A stretch of 64,000 bases of DNA, taken from the NCBI RefSeq assembly GCF_016746095.1, contig NZ_JAERTY010000008.1, positions 356,584 to 420,583 of the forward strand, in the 5' to 3' direction. The position numbers were made by a program, and so were the translations under genes. Shown here piece by piece: positions 42,692-51,464 of this stretch; the stretch's first letter is position 1, and the number at the start of each line of letters is the position of its first letter. The notes beneath the pieces were generated by a model, which had not been told where the DNA came from, did not search any database, and saw only the letters and a list, made by a program, of their open reading frames with translations. This stretch comes from Sphingobacterium faecale. GTDB taxonomy: Bacteria > Bacteroidota > Bacteroidia > Sphingobacteriales > Sphingobacteriaceae.

Positions 42692-43693
42692 GAGTAGAAA
42701 TATATTTTCTCCGGCTAACTTTTCTTTACGCTCAGGATCCCAAATGCTAACTTGCACTTCACCGATATGGGCAAGCTTTAGCATAAACATACATACGCGA
42801 GATTGTCCGATCCCACCTCCGATGGATTCTGGTAGAAGGTCACTCAGTAGCATCTGGTGAAAGGATAGTTTACTGCGCTCAGTGCAGTTGCGTATTTCCA
42901 ACTGTTTTACTAAGGCTTCTTTATTAACCCTTATTCCCATAGAAGATAGCTCAAACGCACTATTGAGGAGTGGATTCCAAACGAGTATATCTCCATTTAG
43001 TCCTTTGTACCCCGCATCGTTTTCTGTGCTCCAGTCGTCATAATCTGCCGCCCGCCCATCATGGGAAAAACCATTGGAAAGTTCTCCTCCAATGCCATAG
43101 ATGAATACAGCTCCGTATTCTTTCGCGATAGCATTCTCTCTCTCTTTAGGACTGTGCCCAGGGTATTTGCTTAATAATTCTTCGGATGATATGAAAAATA
43201 TCTGTTCTGGAAGTATTGCCCTTCTTTCGGGATATTGATGTTCCACGGCTTTTTCTGTCTCTACTAAGGCTGCATATATCTTTTTTACGGTTTCCTTTAA
43301 ATAGTTGAGATTACGATTTTCACTATGGATCGTCTTCTCCCAATCCCATTGGTCTACATATATCGAATGTATTGGCGAATAGTCTTCGTCGGGGCGTAAT
43401 GCGCGCATATCCGTGATAATTCCCTCTTCGGGCTCAAGTTCAAGTTCCTTCAGGCGTACCCTTTTCCATTTGGCAAGGGAATGCACGACGACAGCGCGTT
43501 CTTCATTCAATGATTTGATGGGGAAGGAGACGGGACGTTCTATGCCATTTAGATCGTCATTTATGCCTGTTCCGTCCAGAACTATCAGGGGAGATGATAT
43601 TGGTATTAGATTTAAAGCCTGCCTCAAATGAGTCGAAAAAGTTTCCTTAACAAAGGTTATCGCTTGTTCTCTTTTTAATAGGTTGCGTCCCAT
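42689..43693 (-). CDS. asnA: Aspartate-ammonia ligase
   Basis: This 334-aa protein is of the AsnA type, related to class II aminoacyl-tRNA synthetases: start KREQAITFVKETFSTHLRQAL, then VHSLAKWKRVRL, IYVDQWDWEK and a late GGGIGQSRVCMFML ATP-binding segment. It makes asparagine from aspartate, ammonia and ATP in the cytosol. It is monocistronic with a convergent terminator. Confidence 0.95.
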   Translation of the reverse strand: MGRNLLKREQAITFVKETFSTHLRQALNLIPISSPLIVLDGTGINDDLNGIERPVSFPIKSLNEERAVVVHSLAKWKRVRLKELELEPEEGIITDMRALRPDEDYSPIHSIYVDQWDWEKTIHSENRNLNYLKETVKKIYAALVETEKAVEHQYPERRAILPEQIFFISSEELLSKYPGHSPKERENAIAKEYGAVFIYGIGGELSNGFSHDGRAADYDDWSTENDAGYKGLNGDILVWNPLLNSAFELSSMGIRVNKEALVKQLEIRNCTERSKLSFHQMLLSDLLPESIGGGIGQSRVCMFMLKLAHIGEVQVSIWDPERKEKLAGENIFLL

Positions 43694-43912
43694 AAATTAT
43701 TACACTTTTTTTGCTTCATAGAAGCTTGTATCATCAATTTAGATATTAATATAGCAACATTGCTTTGCAAATGTAATCAAAATGATAATTGTTACAGGGT
43801 TTTTGTTGTAATATTTTTAAATCAAAATGTGGGTTGCAGCAATCATAAATAATAGAGCGGGTTGTGTCTATAAAAAGGAGTTGTGTGAAACGGTCAATAA
43901 GTTGGGGATATA

Positions 43913-43941
43913 TAGGTAAAACAATAGTTTTGTTTTACCTA
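43913..43941. terminator. Hairpin downstream of the IscA-like gene
   Basis: TAGGTAAAACAA (43913-43924) pairs perfectly with TTGTTTTACCTA (43930-43941) around a five-base loop. It lies 18 bp beyond the stop of the minus-strand IscA-like gene. Part of the stem is T-rich, so it can terminate; a regulator site is less likely. Confidence 0.65.
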
Positions 43942-43959
43942 CTAAGGTGCTTGGATAAG

Positions 43960-44286
43960 CTATACGGAGAAGCTTTCGCCACAGGCACAGGTCCGTGATG
44001 CATTTGGATTGTGAAATTCAAAACCTTTGCCTGTTAGACCATCTGAATAATCTAGTTCTGTACCTGCTAAGTAGAGGTATGATTTTATATCCAGACAGAT
44101 TTTTATTCCTTTGTCTTCGCAGAATTGATCTCCTTTTTTCTCTTCGTTGTCAAAGTTAAGATGATACGAAAGACCGGAACATCCTCCACTAGTGACCGCT
44201 ACTCGAACAAAATAGCTTTCATCATACTGTTCGTCCTCGATAATTTTAAGGATGCGCGCTTTAGCTTTGTCTGTAATCGTTACCAT
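43960..44286 (-). CDS. HesB/IscA-type iron-sulfur cluster assembly protein
   Basis: This 108-aa A-type carrier has the three conserved cysteines: TSGGCSGLSYHL (about residue 35) and the C-terminal CACGESFSV (two Cys). It receives or carries Fe-S clusters to target enzymes. It lies 78 bp downstream of a cysteine desulfurase gene on the same strand, so the two probably work in the same pathway. The stop is TAG. Confidence 0.93.
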   Translation of the reverse strand: MVTITDKAKARILKIIEDEQYDESYFVRVAVTSGGCSGLSYHLNFDNEEKKGDQFCEDKGIKICLDIKSYLYLAGTELDYSDGLTGKGFEFHNPNASRTCACGESFSV

Positions 44287-44364
44287 AGTATTATTAATTA
44301 ATCTCTTACAAATTTCGTAAAATATTTGCTAAACGCAAGTACGGCGCGTTAAGGAACTGTCATA

Positions 44365-45537
44365 TTATCCCAAAAGACCATCTTTGTACATTTGCCATAT
44401 GGGGGAGTAACTTCTTATGTCGTTTACAGCTGTTTTTAATGCTTCTACGGTATGATCTATTTCCTGTAAGGTGGTGTGTTTTGATAGGCTGACACGTAAA
44501 CTACAAAAGGCGTCTTCATCGCTAAGCCCCATCGCTTTAAGTACATGTGATGGGTTTCTACTGCCGGATACGCAGGCAGATCCGGAGGATATAGCTATAT
44601 TAGGAATCTTTGTCATGATTTCGCTGCCACGGGCATATTTAAATGTAATATTGCTGGTATTGCAGATTCTGTTTGCCTTTTGGGCGGTGACGGTACACTC
44701 TTCGATTTCGCTTAAGATGCGCTTTTCGAAATAATCACGTAATTGGGTTATTTTTGAAGTGTTTATTTCTTTTATTCGTTGGATAGCTATCCCCATTCCA
44801 ACAATCGCTGGGACATTGTATGTACCTCCTCTAAGTGATTGTTCCTGATTACCTCCAGTAATGAGGGGGGCGACCTGTAGGGGTTTGGTCTTTCGTCGTA
44901 TAAATAGTGCTCCGACCCCCTTAGGTCCGTGGAATTTATGTGCACTGAGGCAACAAAAATCCAGGTGAAGAGTTGTTAAGTCGAAATCTTGCTTGCCAAT
45001 GGACTGTGTACTGTCGCAAAAGAAGGCAACATCTTCTTCTCTGCATATCTGTGCGATCTCTTTTATAGGGTGAATGACACCTGTTTCGTTGTTAACGGAC
45101 ATTAAGCTCACTAGGATGGTCTGGGCTGTGATGTGCTCCTTCAGTTCGTTTAAATCTATAGCACCGTTTTTGTCAACGGGCAGATAGCTTATCCGTGCAC
45201 CTTTTTTTTCGAGGTATGCGCAGGTCGATAGGGTAGCTTTATGCTCTGTCTGGCAGGTGATGATGTGGTTGCCTTTGGATTGATAGCGTTCGAATACACC
45301 TCGAAGAACCATGTTTATACTTTCTGTAGCTCCCGAGGTGAAGAAAATTTCTTTTGGTTGGACTCTCAGTATACTAGCAACGGATTTACGTGCTTCTTCA
45401 ATGGCTTGGTTGGCATGACGTCCCATTTTGTGCTGTAAGCTGGAAGCATTGGCATAGTCCTCTTTGAGGTGGGGGAGCATGCTGTCTAGCACCTCTTGAT
45501 CTAACCGACTGGTTGCATTGTTGTCCAGATATATCAT
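44365..45537 (-). CDS. Cysteine desulfurase, NifS/IscS type
   Basis: The ATG at 45535-45537 gives 390 aa beginning MIYLDNNATSRLDQEVLDSM. It is a group I desulfurase: the PLP Lys lies in LSAHKFHGPKGVGALF (about 202) and the reactive Cys in ISSGSACVSGSRNPSHVL (about 320). It complements SufS encoded at 30531, so the organism has two desulfurases in this window. The active Cys loop is compact compared with classical IscS. Probable partner of the IscA-like gene downstream. Confidence 0.92.
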   Translation of the reverse strand: MIYLDNNATSRLDQEVLDSMLPHLKEDYANASSLQHKMGRHANQAIEEARKSVASILRVQPKEIFFTSGATESINMVLRGVFERYQSKGNHIITCQTEHKATLSTCAYLEKKGARISYLPVDKNGAIDLNELKEHITAQTILVSLMSVNNETGVIHPIKEIAQICREEDVAFFCDSTQSIGKQDFDLTTLHLDFCCLSAHKFHGPKGVGALFIRRKTKPLQVAPLITGGNQEQSLRGGTYNVPAIVGMGIAIQRIKEINTSKITQLRDYFEKRILSEIEECTVTAQKANRICNTSNITFKYARGSEIMTKIPNIAISSGSACVSGSRNPSHVLKAMGLSDEDAFCSLRVSLSKHTTLQEIDHTVEALKTAVNDIRSYSPIWQMYKDGLLG

Positions 45538-45638
45538 AAGGTTAAAGATATTCAAAATATGCAGTAGTATTCCTATTCTAATGTGGATATTTTATAGATT
45601 TGTATAAAGGATAAATCGGAATATATAAATATTTGTTT

Positions 45639-46499
45639 ATGGAAAATGTCGAAACTAGAATTGAAAAACTGATCGATCTGATCGTTTTAAAACTGCCTAC
45701 TATTGTTGCTGCTTTGCTTATTTTTGTCGTGGGGGTATATGCTATTAAATTCTTTTTGCAGTTTTTGAATCGCCGCTTTGAAAAGCGTAATGTTGATCGT
45801 TCTATCCGAAGCTTTGTTTCGAGCTTGTTGAAATTTGTGCTGTATGCGATGTTGATCCTGACGGTCGCTAATACGATGGGGATACAAACGACATCTTTTA
45901 TCGCGGTATTATCGGCTTTCGGTTTAGCAGTAGGGATGGCGCTCCAAGGGAGCCTGTCGAATTTCGCGGGTGGAGTATTAATTCTTGTTTTTAGACCTTT
46001 TGAAGTAGGAGATTATATTTCAAGTGCTAATGGATCAAGTGGCACGGTAGACCGGATAGATATTTTGTACACGACGCTGTCTGATGATAGTGGTATTAAG
46101 GTTTTTAGCCCTAATGGTACGTTGGCTAACTCTGTAATTAAGAACTATACAAAAATTCTGTCTAGAAGGTTTGAGTTTGTTATTGGAATAGGCTACGAAG
46201 ATAATATTAAAATCGCTAAGGATACTATCTTAACTGTTCTGAATAATGAAGTAGAGGTATTGAAGACTCCTGCTCCGGATGTGTTTGTGGGTGAATTGGC
46301 TGATAGTTCGGTCAATTTAACGATACGTGGATGGGTAAAGCGGGAAACATTTTGGCCGACAAGTAATGGATTGAGAGAGAAAATTAAGGTTGCATTGGAT
46401 GATAAAGGAATTTCCATACCGTATCCACAGACCGATATGCATATCAAAAGCGATGATGGTGGTTTGATAGCAAATGCTAGTGTATCGAAAAGGTCTTAG
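45639..46499 (+). CDS. Small-conductance mechanosensitive channel (MscS family)
   Basis: The ATG at 45639 gives 286 aa. Three membrane segments occur at about 16-40, 64-84 and 90-120. The third carries the pore motif GLAVGMALQGSLSNFAGGVLI and is followed by PFEVGDYI, the MscS core. The beta domain and C-terminal alpha/beta domain follow (SRRFEFVIGIGYEDNI). It opens on membrane tension to release osmolytes. Its stop overlaps the end of a small convergent gene by four bases. Confidence 0.93.
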   Translation: MENVETRIEKLIDLIVLKLPTIVAALLIFVVGVYAIKFFLQFLNRRFEKRNVDRSIRSFVSSLLKFVLYAMLILTVANTMGIQTTSFIAVLSAFGLAVGMALQGSLSNFAGGVLILVFRPFEVGDYISSANGSSGTVDRIDILYTTLSDDSGIKVFSPNGTLANSVIKNYTKILSRRFEFVIGIGYEDNIKIAKDTILTVLNNEVEVLKTPAPDVFVGELADSSVNLTIRGWVKRETFWPTSNGLREKIKVALDDKGISIPYPQTDMHIKSDDGGLIANASVSKRS

Positions 46500-46642
46500 T
46501 CTAAGGCTCCTATTAGAATGTAATATCGGTAAGCTATAACAGCCTGTTCTAGCTTACTTAGTTTTGAGGGGTCTTTGTGGCTGTAACGAGGTAGGATAAC
46601 TTTGTTGATCCTATTGAGAACGCTAAATATTTTCTTTTTCAT
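46496..46642 (-). CDS. Small conserved-looking protein, 48 aa
   Basis: An ATG at 46640-46642 opens 48 codons ending TAA at 46496-46498, tail-overlapping mscS by four bases. The peptide is basic at the start (MKKKIFSVLNRINKVIL), then PRYSHKDPSKLSKLEQAVIA, and ends AYRYYILIGALD. The composition is that of a real protein, and I recall similar short Bacteroidota proteins with a KxxPxYxxKD...L.K..kAviGWRY..t..ALD pattern, though I cannot check. Function unknown; possibly a small membrane-associated or ribosome-associated protein. Confidence 0.65.
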   Translation of the reverse strand: MKKKIFSVLNRINKVILPRYSHKDPSKLSKLEQAVIAYRYYILIGALD

Positions 46643-46700
46643 CTGTATACAATTAGTTCATGATCCACTAACTGTTGGATCGCTTTGTTTTGTAGTACTA

Positions 46701-46749
46701 TATATAATCTCCGAACATAGGGAAATATATATTGTTCGGAGATTATATA
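46701..46749. terminator. Perfect 17-bp inverted repeat upstream of small gene / downstream of glpT
   Basis: TATATAATCTCCGAACA (46701-46717) pairs perfectly with TGTTCGGAGATTATATA (46733-46749), loop 15 nt. It lies 50 bp beyond the glpT stop (minus strand), so it probably ends the glp transcript, though it has no long T-tract. Confidence 0.65.
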
Positions 46750-46798
46750 ATGCAAACAGATATCGCGCCAAAGTTAAGCTGACCTTGTCGGTCTGGCT

Positions 46799-48139
46799 TT
46801 ATTTGAGACGTAGGAATTCCTTTTCCTTATTCCAGGTGAATGCTGTAAATAGTATAGCGAAAACTGAAGCTAAGAGTATGATTTCAAAGGAAGCATCCCA
46901 ACCGCTCTTGTCCACAACAGCCCCCAGTGCGGCATTTGCTAGCAGATCACCTATGAAATAGCCAAATAGTCCGGTGAGGCCTGCAGCAGTTCCTGCGGCT
47001 TTTTTAGGAACAAGATCCAAAGCTTGTACACCGATGAGCATGACAGGACCATATATGAGGAAGCCAATGGCCCATAGGGAAAGGTTTACGACGAGTTGGT
47101 TTTCTCCGGGTGTAAGCCAATAGATAGCGACAGCTAGAAAGGTCAGTATCATATAGATGATGGTTACTGGAGCCCTCCTGCCTTTGAAAATTTTATCACT
47201 CATGACCCCACAGAGAATGGTGCCGGGTATGGCGGCCAATTCGTAGATCGAGGCAGACCAAGTGGCCTCGGATGCGGTGAAATGTTTTGCCTCCTGAAGG
47301 AAGGTAGGAGCCCAGTTAATGATGCCATTTCTTACCAAATAGACGAAAGCATTTGCAGTCGCGATATACCAAAGCAATTTGTTGTTTAGTACATATTTGA
47401 AGAAAATCTCTTTGGAACTGAATTCTTTTTCCTGTGAGGCTTCATATGTTTTGGGATAGTCATTTTTGTACTCTTCAATAGGGGGCAATCCGCAGGACTG
47501 GGGGGTATCTCTGACGAGAAATATCGATAGAATGGCAACGAGCATGGCTGCTAGCCCGGGAAAGTATAGACGAGCTTGCCAGTCTACGAATAATTCTACT
47601 CCTAAAATCGCTAACGGACCTACTAAAAAGCCTCCAACGTTGTGTGCTAGATTCCATATGGACATGGCTGTTCCACGCTCTTTGATCGAATACCAATGTA
47701 CTACAACGCGTCCACAGGCTGGCCATCCCATCCCTTGTACCCACCCATTGATGAATAGTAAGACGAACATAACGGTGATGGAAGAGGTCGCAAAGGAAGA
47801 AAATCCCATAAAGATCATAGTCAGGGAGGAGAGAATCAGTCCTGCCGCTAGGAAATAACGGGCGTTGCTTCGGTCAGAAACATTTCCCATGAAAAACTTG
47901 CTTAATCCATAAGCTATAGAAATGGCGGACATGGCAAACCCAAGTTCGGCCTTGCTGTAACCAAGTGAGTCTTGTAGATCCTTTACAGCGAAAGAGAAGT
48001 TTTTGCGAACGAAGTAGTAAGCAGCATACCCTATAAATATTCCTATAAATACTTGGAGCCTGAGTTTTTTGTATTCTGGGTCAATACGTTCTTCTGGCAG
48101 CCTCGCTTTGTGCGAGGCTGGCTTAAATATACTGTACAT
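46799..48139 (-). CDS. glpT: Glycerol-3-phosphate transporter (MFS, GlpT)
   Basis: This 446-aa protein has twelve hydrophobic segments and the organophosphate:phosphate antiporter pattern: LQVFIGIFIGYAAYYFVRKN, YGLSKFFMGNVSDRSNARYF and a late QALDLVPKKAAGTAAGLTGL. GlpT brings in glycerol-3-phosphate in exchange for phosphate. It is the last gene of the glp operon, 12 bp after the GDPD gene that would make its substrate. Other members carry hexose phosphates, but the operon decides for G3P. Confidence 0.92.
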   Translation of the reverse strand: MYSIFKPASHKARLPEERIDPEYKKLRLQVFIGIFIGYAAYYFVRKNFSFAVKDLQDSLGYSKAELGFAMSAISIAYGLSKFFMGNVSDRSNARYFLAAGLILSSLTMIFMGFSSFATSSITVMFVLLFINGWVQGMGWPACGRVVVHWYSIKERGTAMSIWNLAHNVGGFLVGPLAILGVELFVDWQARLYFPGLAAMLVAILSIFLVRDTPQSCGLPPIEEYKNDYPKTYEASQEKEFSSKEIFFKYVLNNKLLWYIATANAFVYLVRNGIINWAPTFLQEAKHFTASEATWSASIYELAAIPGTILCGVMSDKIFKGRRAPVTIIYMILTFLAVAIYWLTPGENQLVVNLSLWAIGFLIYGPVMLIGVQALDLVPKKAAGTAAGLTGLFGYFIGDLLANAALGAVVDKSGWDASFEIILLASVFAILFTAFTWNKEKEFLRLK

Positions 48140-48151
48140 AGTTAGTGTTTA

Positions 48152-49069
48152 TTAAAATAGGTTTGGGTAGTCGCTAATGATGCCGTCTACTTTTAAGGTT
48201 TCTAATTCGGTAATTCTTTTTTTGTCATTGACCGTCCATGGTATTATTTTAATGCCTAGATCATGAGCTTCTTTTATAAACGAAGCGTTGACAATGCTAT
48301 AATGCGGACTGATAATAAAGGGGGTAAAACCTAGCTCTGCAACAAGTTCTTTGATACTTTTGCTGTTTTTTTCTCCTATCAGATAAGAAGTCTTAATCTG
48401 TGGATAGGTTTTGTTGATATACTGAATGGTTCTTTTATCGAACGATTGTATGACTGTCCTTGGGGCGATTCCTTGCTCGATTACTACTTCTAAAATTAAA
48501 TCCGAAAATTCTTGAGGGGCAGGGTGCCATTCGTGGTCTTTGCCGTCTCTACTCTTTGTTTCAATGTTATAGAACATTGAGGGTCGTTTTTTTTCTTTAG
48601 TATAGGCTTCTGATTCTTTGATAAGATCCTTTAATAAGGCAATTGGAGTAGCTACTTTTTTCTGATCAGGAAAGTCTTTATTGCCTTTTAAGCCTAAATC
48701 AAATCCTTTTAATTCGTCCCATGTATAACTGTATATAATCCCTTTAATGTCTTTGCCACGCAATTCTTGACCATTTTTATATGTTACAAACTTAGGGTTG
48801 AGGTAATCGTCATGATATACGACTACTTTTTTGTCTTTTGTAATATGACAGTCCATTTCTAGGGTTGTAACTTTCGGAAGGTCTATGGCAAGTTTCATCG
48901 CTCCTATGGAGTTTTCAGGATATAGCCCTCTTGCGCCGCGGTGTCCTTCGTAGGAGAAAGTAGGGAATTCTGGATTTTGCATACGGACTATTTTTTTTGT
49001 ATTGCAGGAAGATGTTAATAGCGCTAAAAATAAGGCTGTTGCTATAATGTTTCTTTTGTTACTTGACAT
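48152..49069 (-). CDS. Glycerophosphodiester phosphodiesterase lipoprotein
   Basis: This 305-aa protein has a lipobox (LLTSSCNTKK) and GDPD motifs: YEGHRGARGLYPENS, LEMDCHITKDKKVVVYHDDYL, and IETKSRDGK. It hydrolyses glycerophosphodiesters from phospholipid turnover to glycerol-3-phosphate in the periplasm, for import by GlpT. It is part of the glp operon between glpF and glpT. The 278-aa GDPD at 20584 is a different, non-lipidated member of the family. Confidence 0.93.
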   Translation of the reverse strand: MSSNKRNIIATALFLALLTSSCNTKKIVRMQNPEFPTFSYEGHRGARGLYPENSIGAMKLAIDLPKVTTLEMDCHITKDKKVVVYHDDYLNPKFVTYKNGQELRGKDIKGIIYSYTWDELKGFDLGLKGNKDFPDQKKVATPIALLKDLIKESEAYTKEKKRPSMFYNIETKSRDGKDHEWHPAPQEFSDLILEVVIEQGIAPRTVIQSFDKRTIQYINKTYPQIKTSYLIGEKNSKSIKELVAELGFTPFIISPHYSIVNASFIKEAHDLGIKIIPWTVNDKKRITELETLKVDGIISDYPNLF

Positions 49070-49171
49070 ATTTAATAATCTTATAATCTGTAAAAATAAA
49101 AAAATAAAAAGTGTGTGTACGCCTTTGATAGTAATCAGTTGCTAATTTGATCTTTTTATATTAACAGAATG

Positions 49172-49897
49172 TTATTTTAATAATACTACTAGCAGTGTGG
49201 CTATTGTCGCGCCTATAAGTGGACCGACCACTGGTACCCATGCATAAGACAGATCGAAATTCGCTTTGTTTTTGATAGGTAATAGAGCATGAATAATACG
49301 GGGACCTAGATCCCGCGCGGGATTGATTGCATATCCTGTTGTTCCACCTAGGGATAATCCTATGACCCAAACCAAGAAAGTCACTGGAATTGCACCTATT
49401 GAACCTAAGCCTATTGGGGTGTGATCCGCTAGGCTGGCATCTTTGAAGTGTAATATGGTGAATATCAACACAAAGGTTCCCAATGCTTCGCTGAATAAAT
49501 TTATGGGTATGTTTTTAATGGCTGGTGCAGTACAGAATACGGCTTGTTTTGCTCCAGGGTTGTCCGTTTGATTAAAGTGGTCTTTGTAGGTGATCCATAC
49601 GAGTGTAGCTCCTATCATAGCCCCTATAAATTGAGCTGAGATATATGATAACGTCGTCTGTAGATCAATACTGTGTAAAATGTAGTTGGCCAATGTAACT
49701 GCAGGATTGAGGTGCGCACCACTATAGGGACCAGCGATGGTAACTCCTACAAATACTGCAAATGCCCAAGCTGTTGTGATGACAATCCAACCGGAATTAT
49801 TTCCTTTTGTTTGATTCAGGACGACATTTGCAACGACACCACCTCCTAGAAGTATCATTGCGGCTGTTCCTATTAGTTCTGCTATAAAAGGTGTCAT
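49172..49897 (-). CDS. glpF: Glycerol uptake facilitator (aquaglyceroporin)
   Basis: This 241-aa protein has six membrane segments and both NPA boxes: GAHLNPAVTLAN and AINPARDLGPR. The Asp after the second NPA (NPARD) marks glycerol channels as opposed to water channels. It lets glycerol into the cytoplasm where GlpK traps it. Placed 32 bp after glpK. Confidence 0.95.
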   Translation of the reverse strand: MTPFIAELIGTAAMILLGGGVVANVVLNQTKGNNSGWIVITTAWAFAVFVGVTIAGPYSGAHLNPAVTLANYILHSIDLQTTLSYISAQFIGAMIGATLVWITYKDHFNQTDNPGAKQAVFCTAPAIKNIPINLFSEALGTFVLIFTILHFKDASLADHTPIGLGSIGAIPVTFLVWVIGLSLGGTTGYAINPARDLGPRIIHALLPIKNKANFDLSYAWVPVVGPLIGATIATLLVVLLK

Positions 49898-49929
49898 TGT
49901 GTAAGGTTTATTGGTGATTGATTAATGAC

Positions 49930-51435
49930 TTATTGACTCTTGTAGTTGGCCCAGAATTTAGCTGTTTCCGTGGCACGTTTCCATTCTGTAAGTTGTGTCG
50001 TGTATTTTTTTGATTTTGCAGGGACAAATACTTTATCTTGTTGCCATAAGGCTTGGAGCTCTTTGGTATCTTTCCAGAACCCAACAGCTAAACCAGCAAG
50101 GAATGCCGCTCCCATGGCTGTAGTTTCGGTGATGGCTGGCCGGATAACATTTGTCTTTAGAATATCGGCTTGGAATTGCATCAAGAAACTGTTTTGAGTA
50201 GCTCCGCCGTCTACCCTCAGTTCTTTTATTCGTGATGAAGAGTCCGCTTCCATGGCTTTTAAGATGTCATAAGTTTGATAGGCTATGCTTTCCAAAGATG
50301 CTCTGGCAATGTGCGCTGCATTAGATCCGCGGGAGAGGCCTACCATGGTGCCTCGGGCTTCTGCATTCCAATGAGGGGCACCTAGTCCGGAAAATGCGGG
50401 TATGAGGTAGACACCATTGGTGTCTGGAACACTGTTGGCCAGCTTTTCAACTTCGTTGGATTTGCGGATAATACCCAGTTCGTCTCTTAGCCATTGTACT
50501 ACAGCTCCACCGATAAAAATACTGCCTTCTAAGGCGTAGTTAACTTCTTTTCCAATTTTCCAAGCTACTGTAGTGACGAGCTTGTTGTTGGAGATAACAG
50601 GCTTCTTACCTATATTCATTAATAGAAAACAACCTGTTCCGTATGTGTTTTTGACCATTCCTTTTTGAGTACACAGCTGACCAAAAAGTGCGGCCTGTTG
50701 ATCTCCTGCAATACCAGCGATTGGAATCTGAACTTTTGCGATATCTTGTGTTGTGTGTCCGTATATTTCGGAGCTGCTACATACCATGGGAAGCATTGAT
50801 TCCGGTATCTCGAAGATATCTAAGAGTTCTTTGTCCCATTGTAGGGTGTGTATATTTAAAAGTAATGTGCGTGAGGCATTTGAAACATCGGTAATGTGTT
50901 TTTCGCCATTGGTCAGATTATAAACAAGCCAAGAGTCTACGGTTCCAAAAGCAAGTTCACCTTTTTGGGCCATTTGTTTGGCACCTTTTACATTGTTGAG
51001 TATCCAGTTTATCTTTGAAGCCGAAAAGTAGGCATCGATCAGAAGTCCGGTTTTTTCCTGGATAGTACGTTCGAATCCTTTTTCGGCAATTGTTTTGCAG
51101 TAATCTGCTGTTCTTCTATCTTGCCATACTATAGCATTGTAGATAGGCTTGCCAGTTTTTTTGTTCCACACGATCGTGGTCTCCCTTTGATTGGTGATAC
51201 CAATTGCTTTGATCGTTTCTAGTTTTAATTTTTTCTTCGCTATTACCTCGGTCATCACCGCAAGTTGGGTAGACCATATCTCTTGTGCATCATGTTCTAC
51301 CCAACCTGATTTGGGGTATATCTGAGTAAATTCTTTTTGAGCAATCTCAATGATTTCTCCTTTCTGGCTGAAAAGGATAGCTCTGGAACTGGTTGTGCCT
51401 TGATCTAAAGCGAGTATGTATTCCTTCTTCATCAT
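49930..51435 (-). CDS. glpK: Glycerol kinase
   Basis: This 501-aa FGGY kinase opens YILALDQGTTSSRAILF and has the signatures TDVSNASRTLLLNI, YGTGCFLLMNIG and GLGAPHWNAEARG. It phosphorylates glycerol to glycerol-3-phosphate. Two adjacent ATGs (51433-51435 or 51430-51432) may start it. Located 29 bp after glpD and 32 bp before glpF in the operon. Confidence 0.96.
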   Translation of the reverse strand: MMKKEYILALDQGTTSSRAILFSQKGEIIEIAQKEFTQIYPKSGWVEHDAQEIWSTQLAVMTEVIAKKKLKLETIKAIGITNQRETTIVWNKKTGKPIYNAIVWQDRRTADYCKTIAEKGFERTIQEKTGLLIDAYFSASKINWILNNVKGAKQMAQKGELAFGTVDSWLVYNLTNGEKHITDVSNASRTLLLNIHTLQWDKELLDIFEIPESMLPMVCSSSEIYGHTTQDIAKVQIPIAGIAGDQQAALFGQLCTQKGMVKNTYGTGCFLLMNIGKKPVISNNKLVTTVAWKIGKEVNYALEGSIFIGGAVVQWLRDELGIIRKSNEVEKLANSVPDTNGVYLIPAFSGLGAPHWNAEARGTMVGLSRGSNAAHIARASLESIAYQTYDILKAMEADSSSRIKELRVDGGATQNSFLMQFQADILKTNVIRPAITETTAMGAAFLAGLAVGFWKDTKELQALWQQDKVFVPAKSKKYTTQLTEWKRATETAKFWANYKSQ

Positions 51436-51464
51436 ATATCTGGTTTATTATTAGTTTTTTATAG

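Noticed and set aside
46602..46961. 119-codon plus-strand frame across the glpT end
   Set aside because: It covers the 3' end of glpT and the 17-bp hairpin, and its sequence has no protein-like features; it is a shadow frame.
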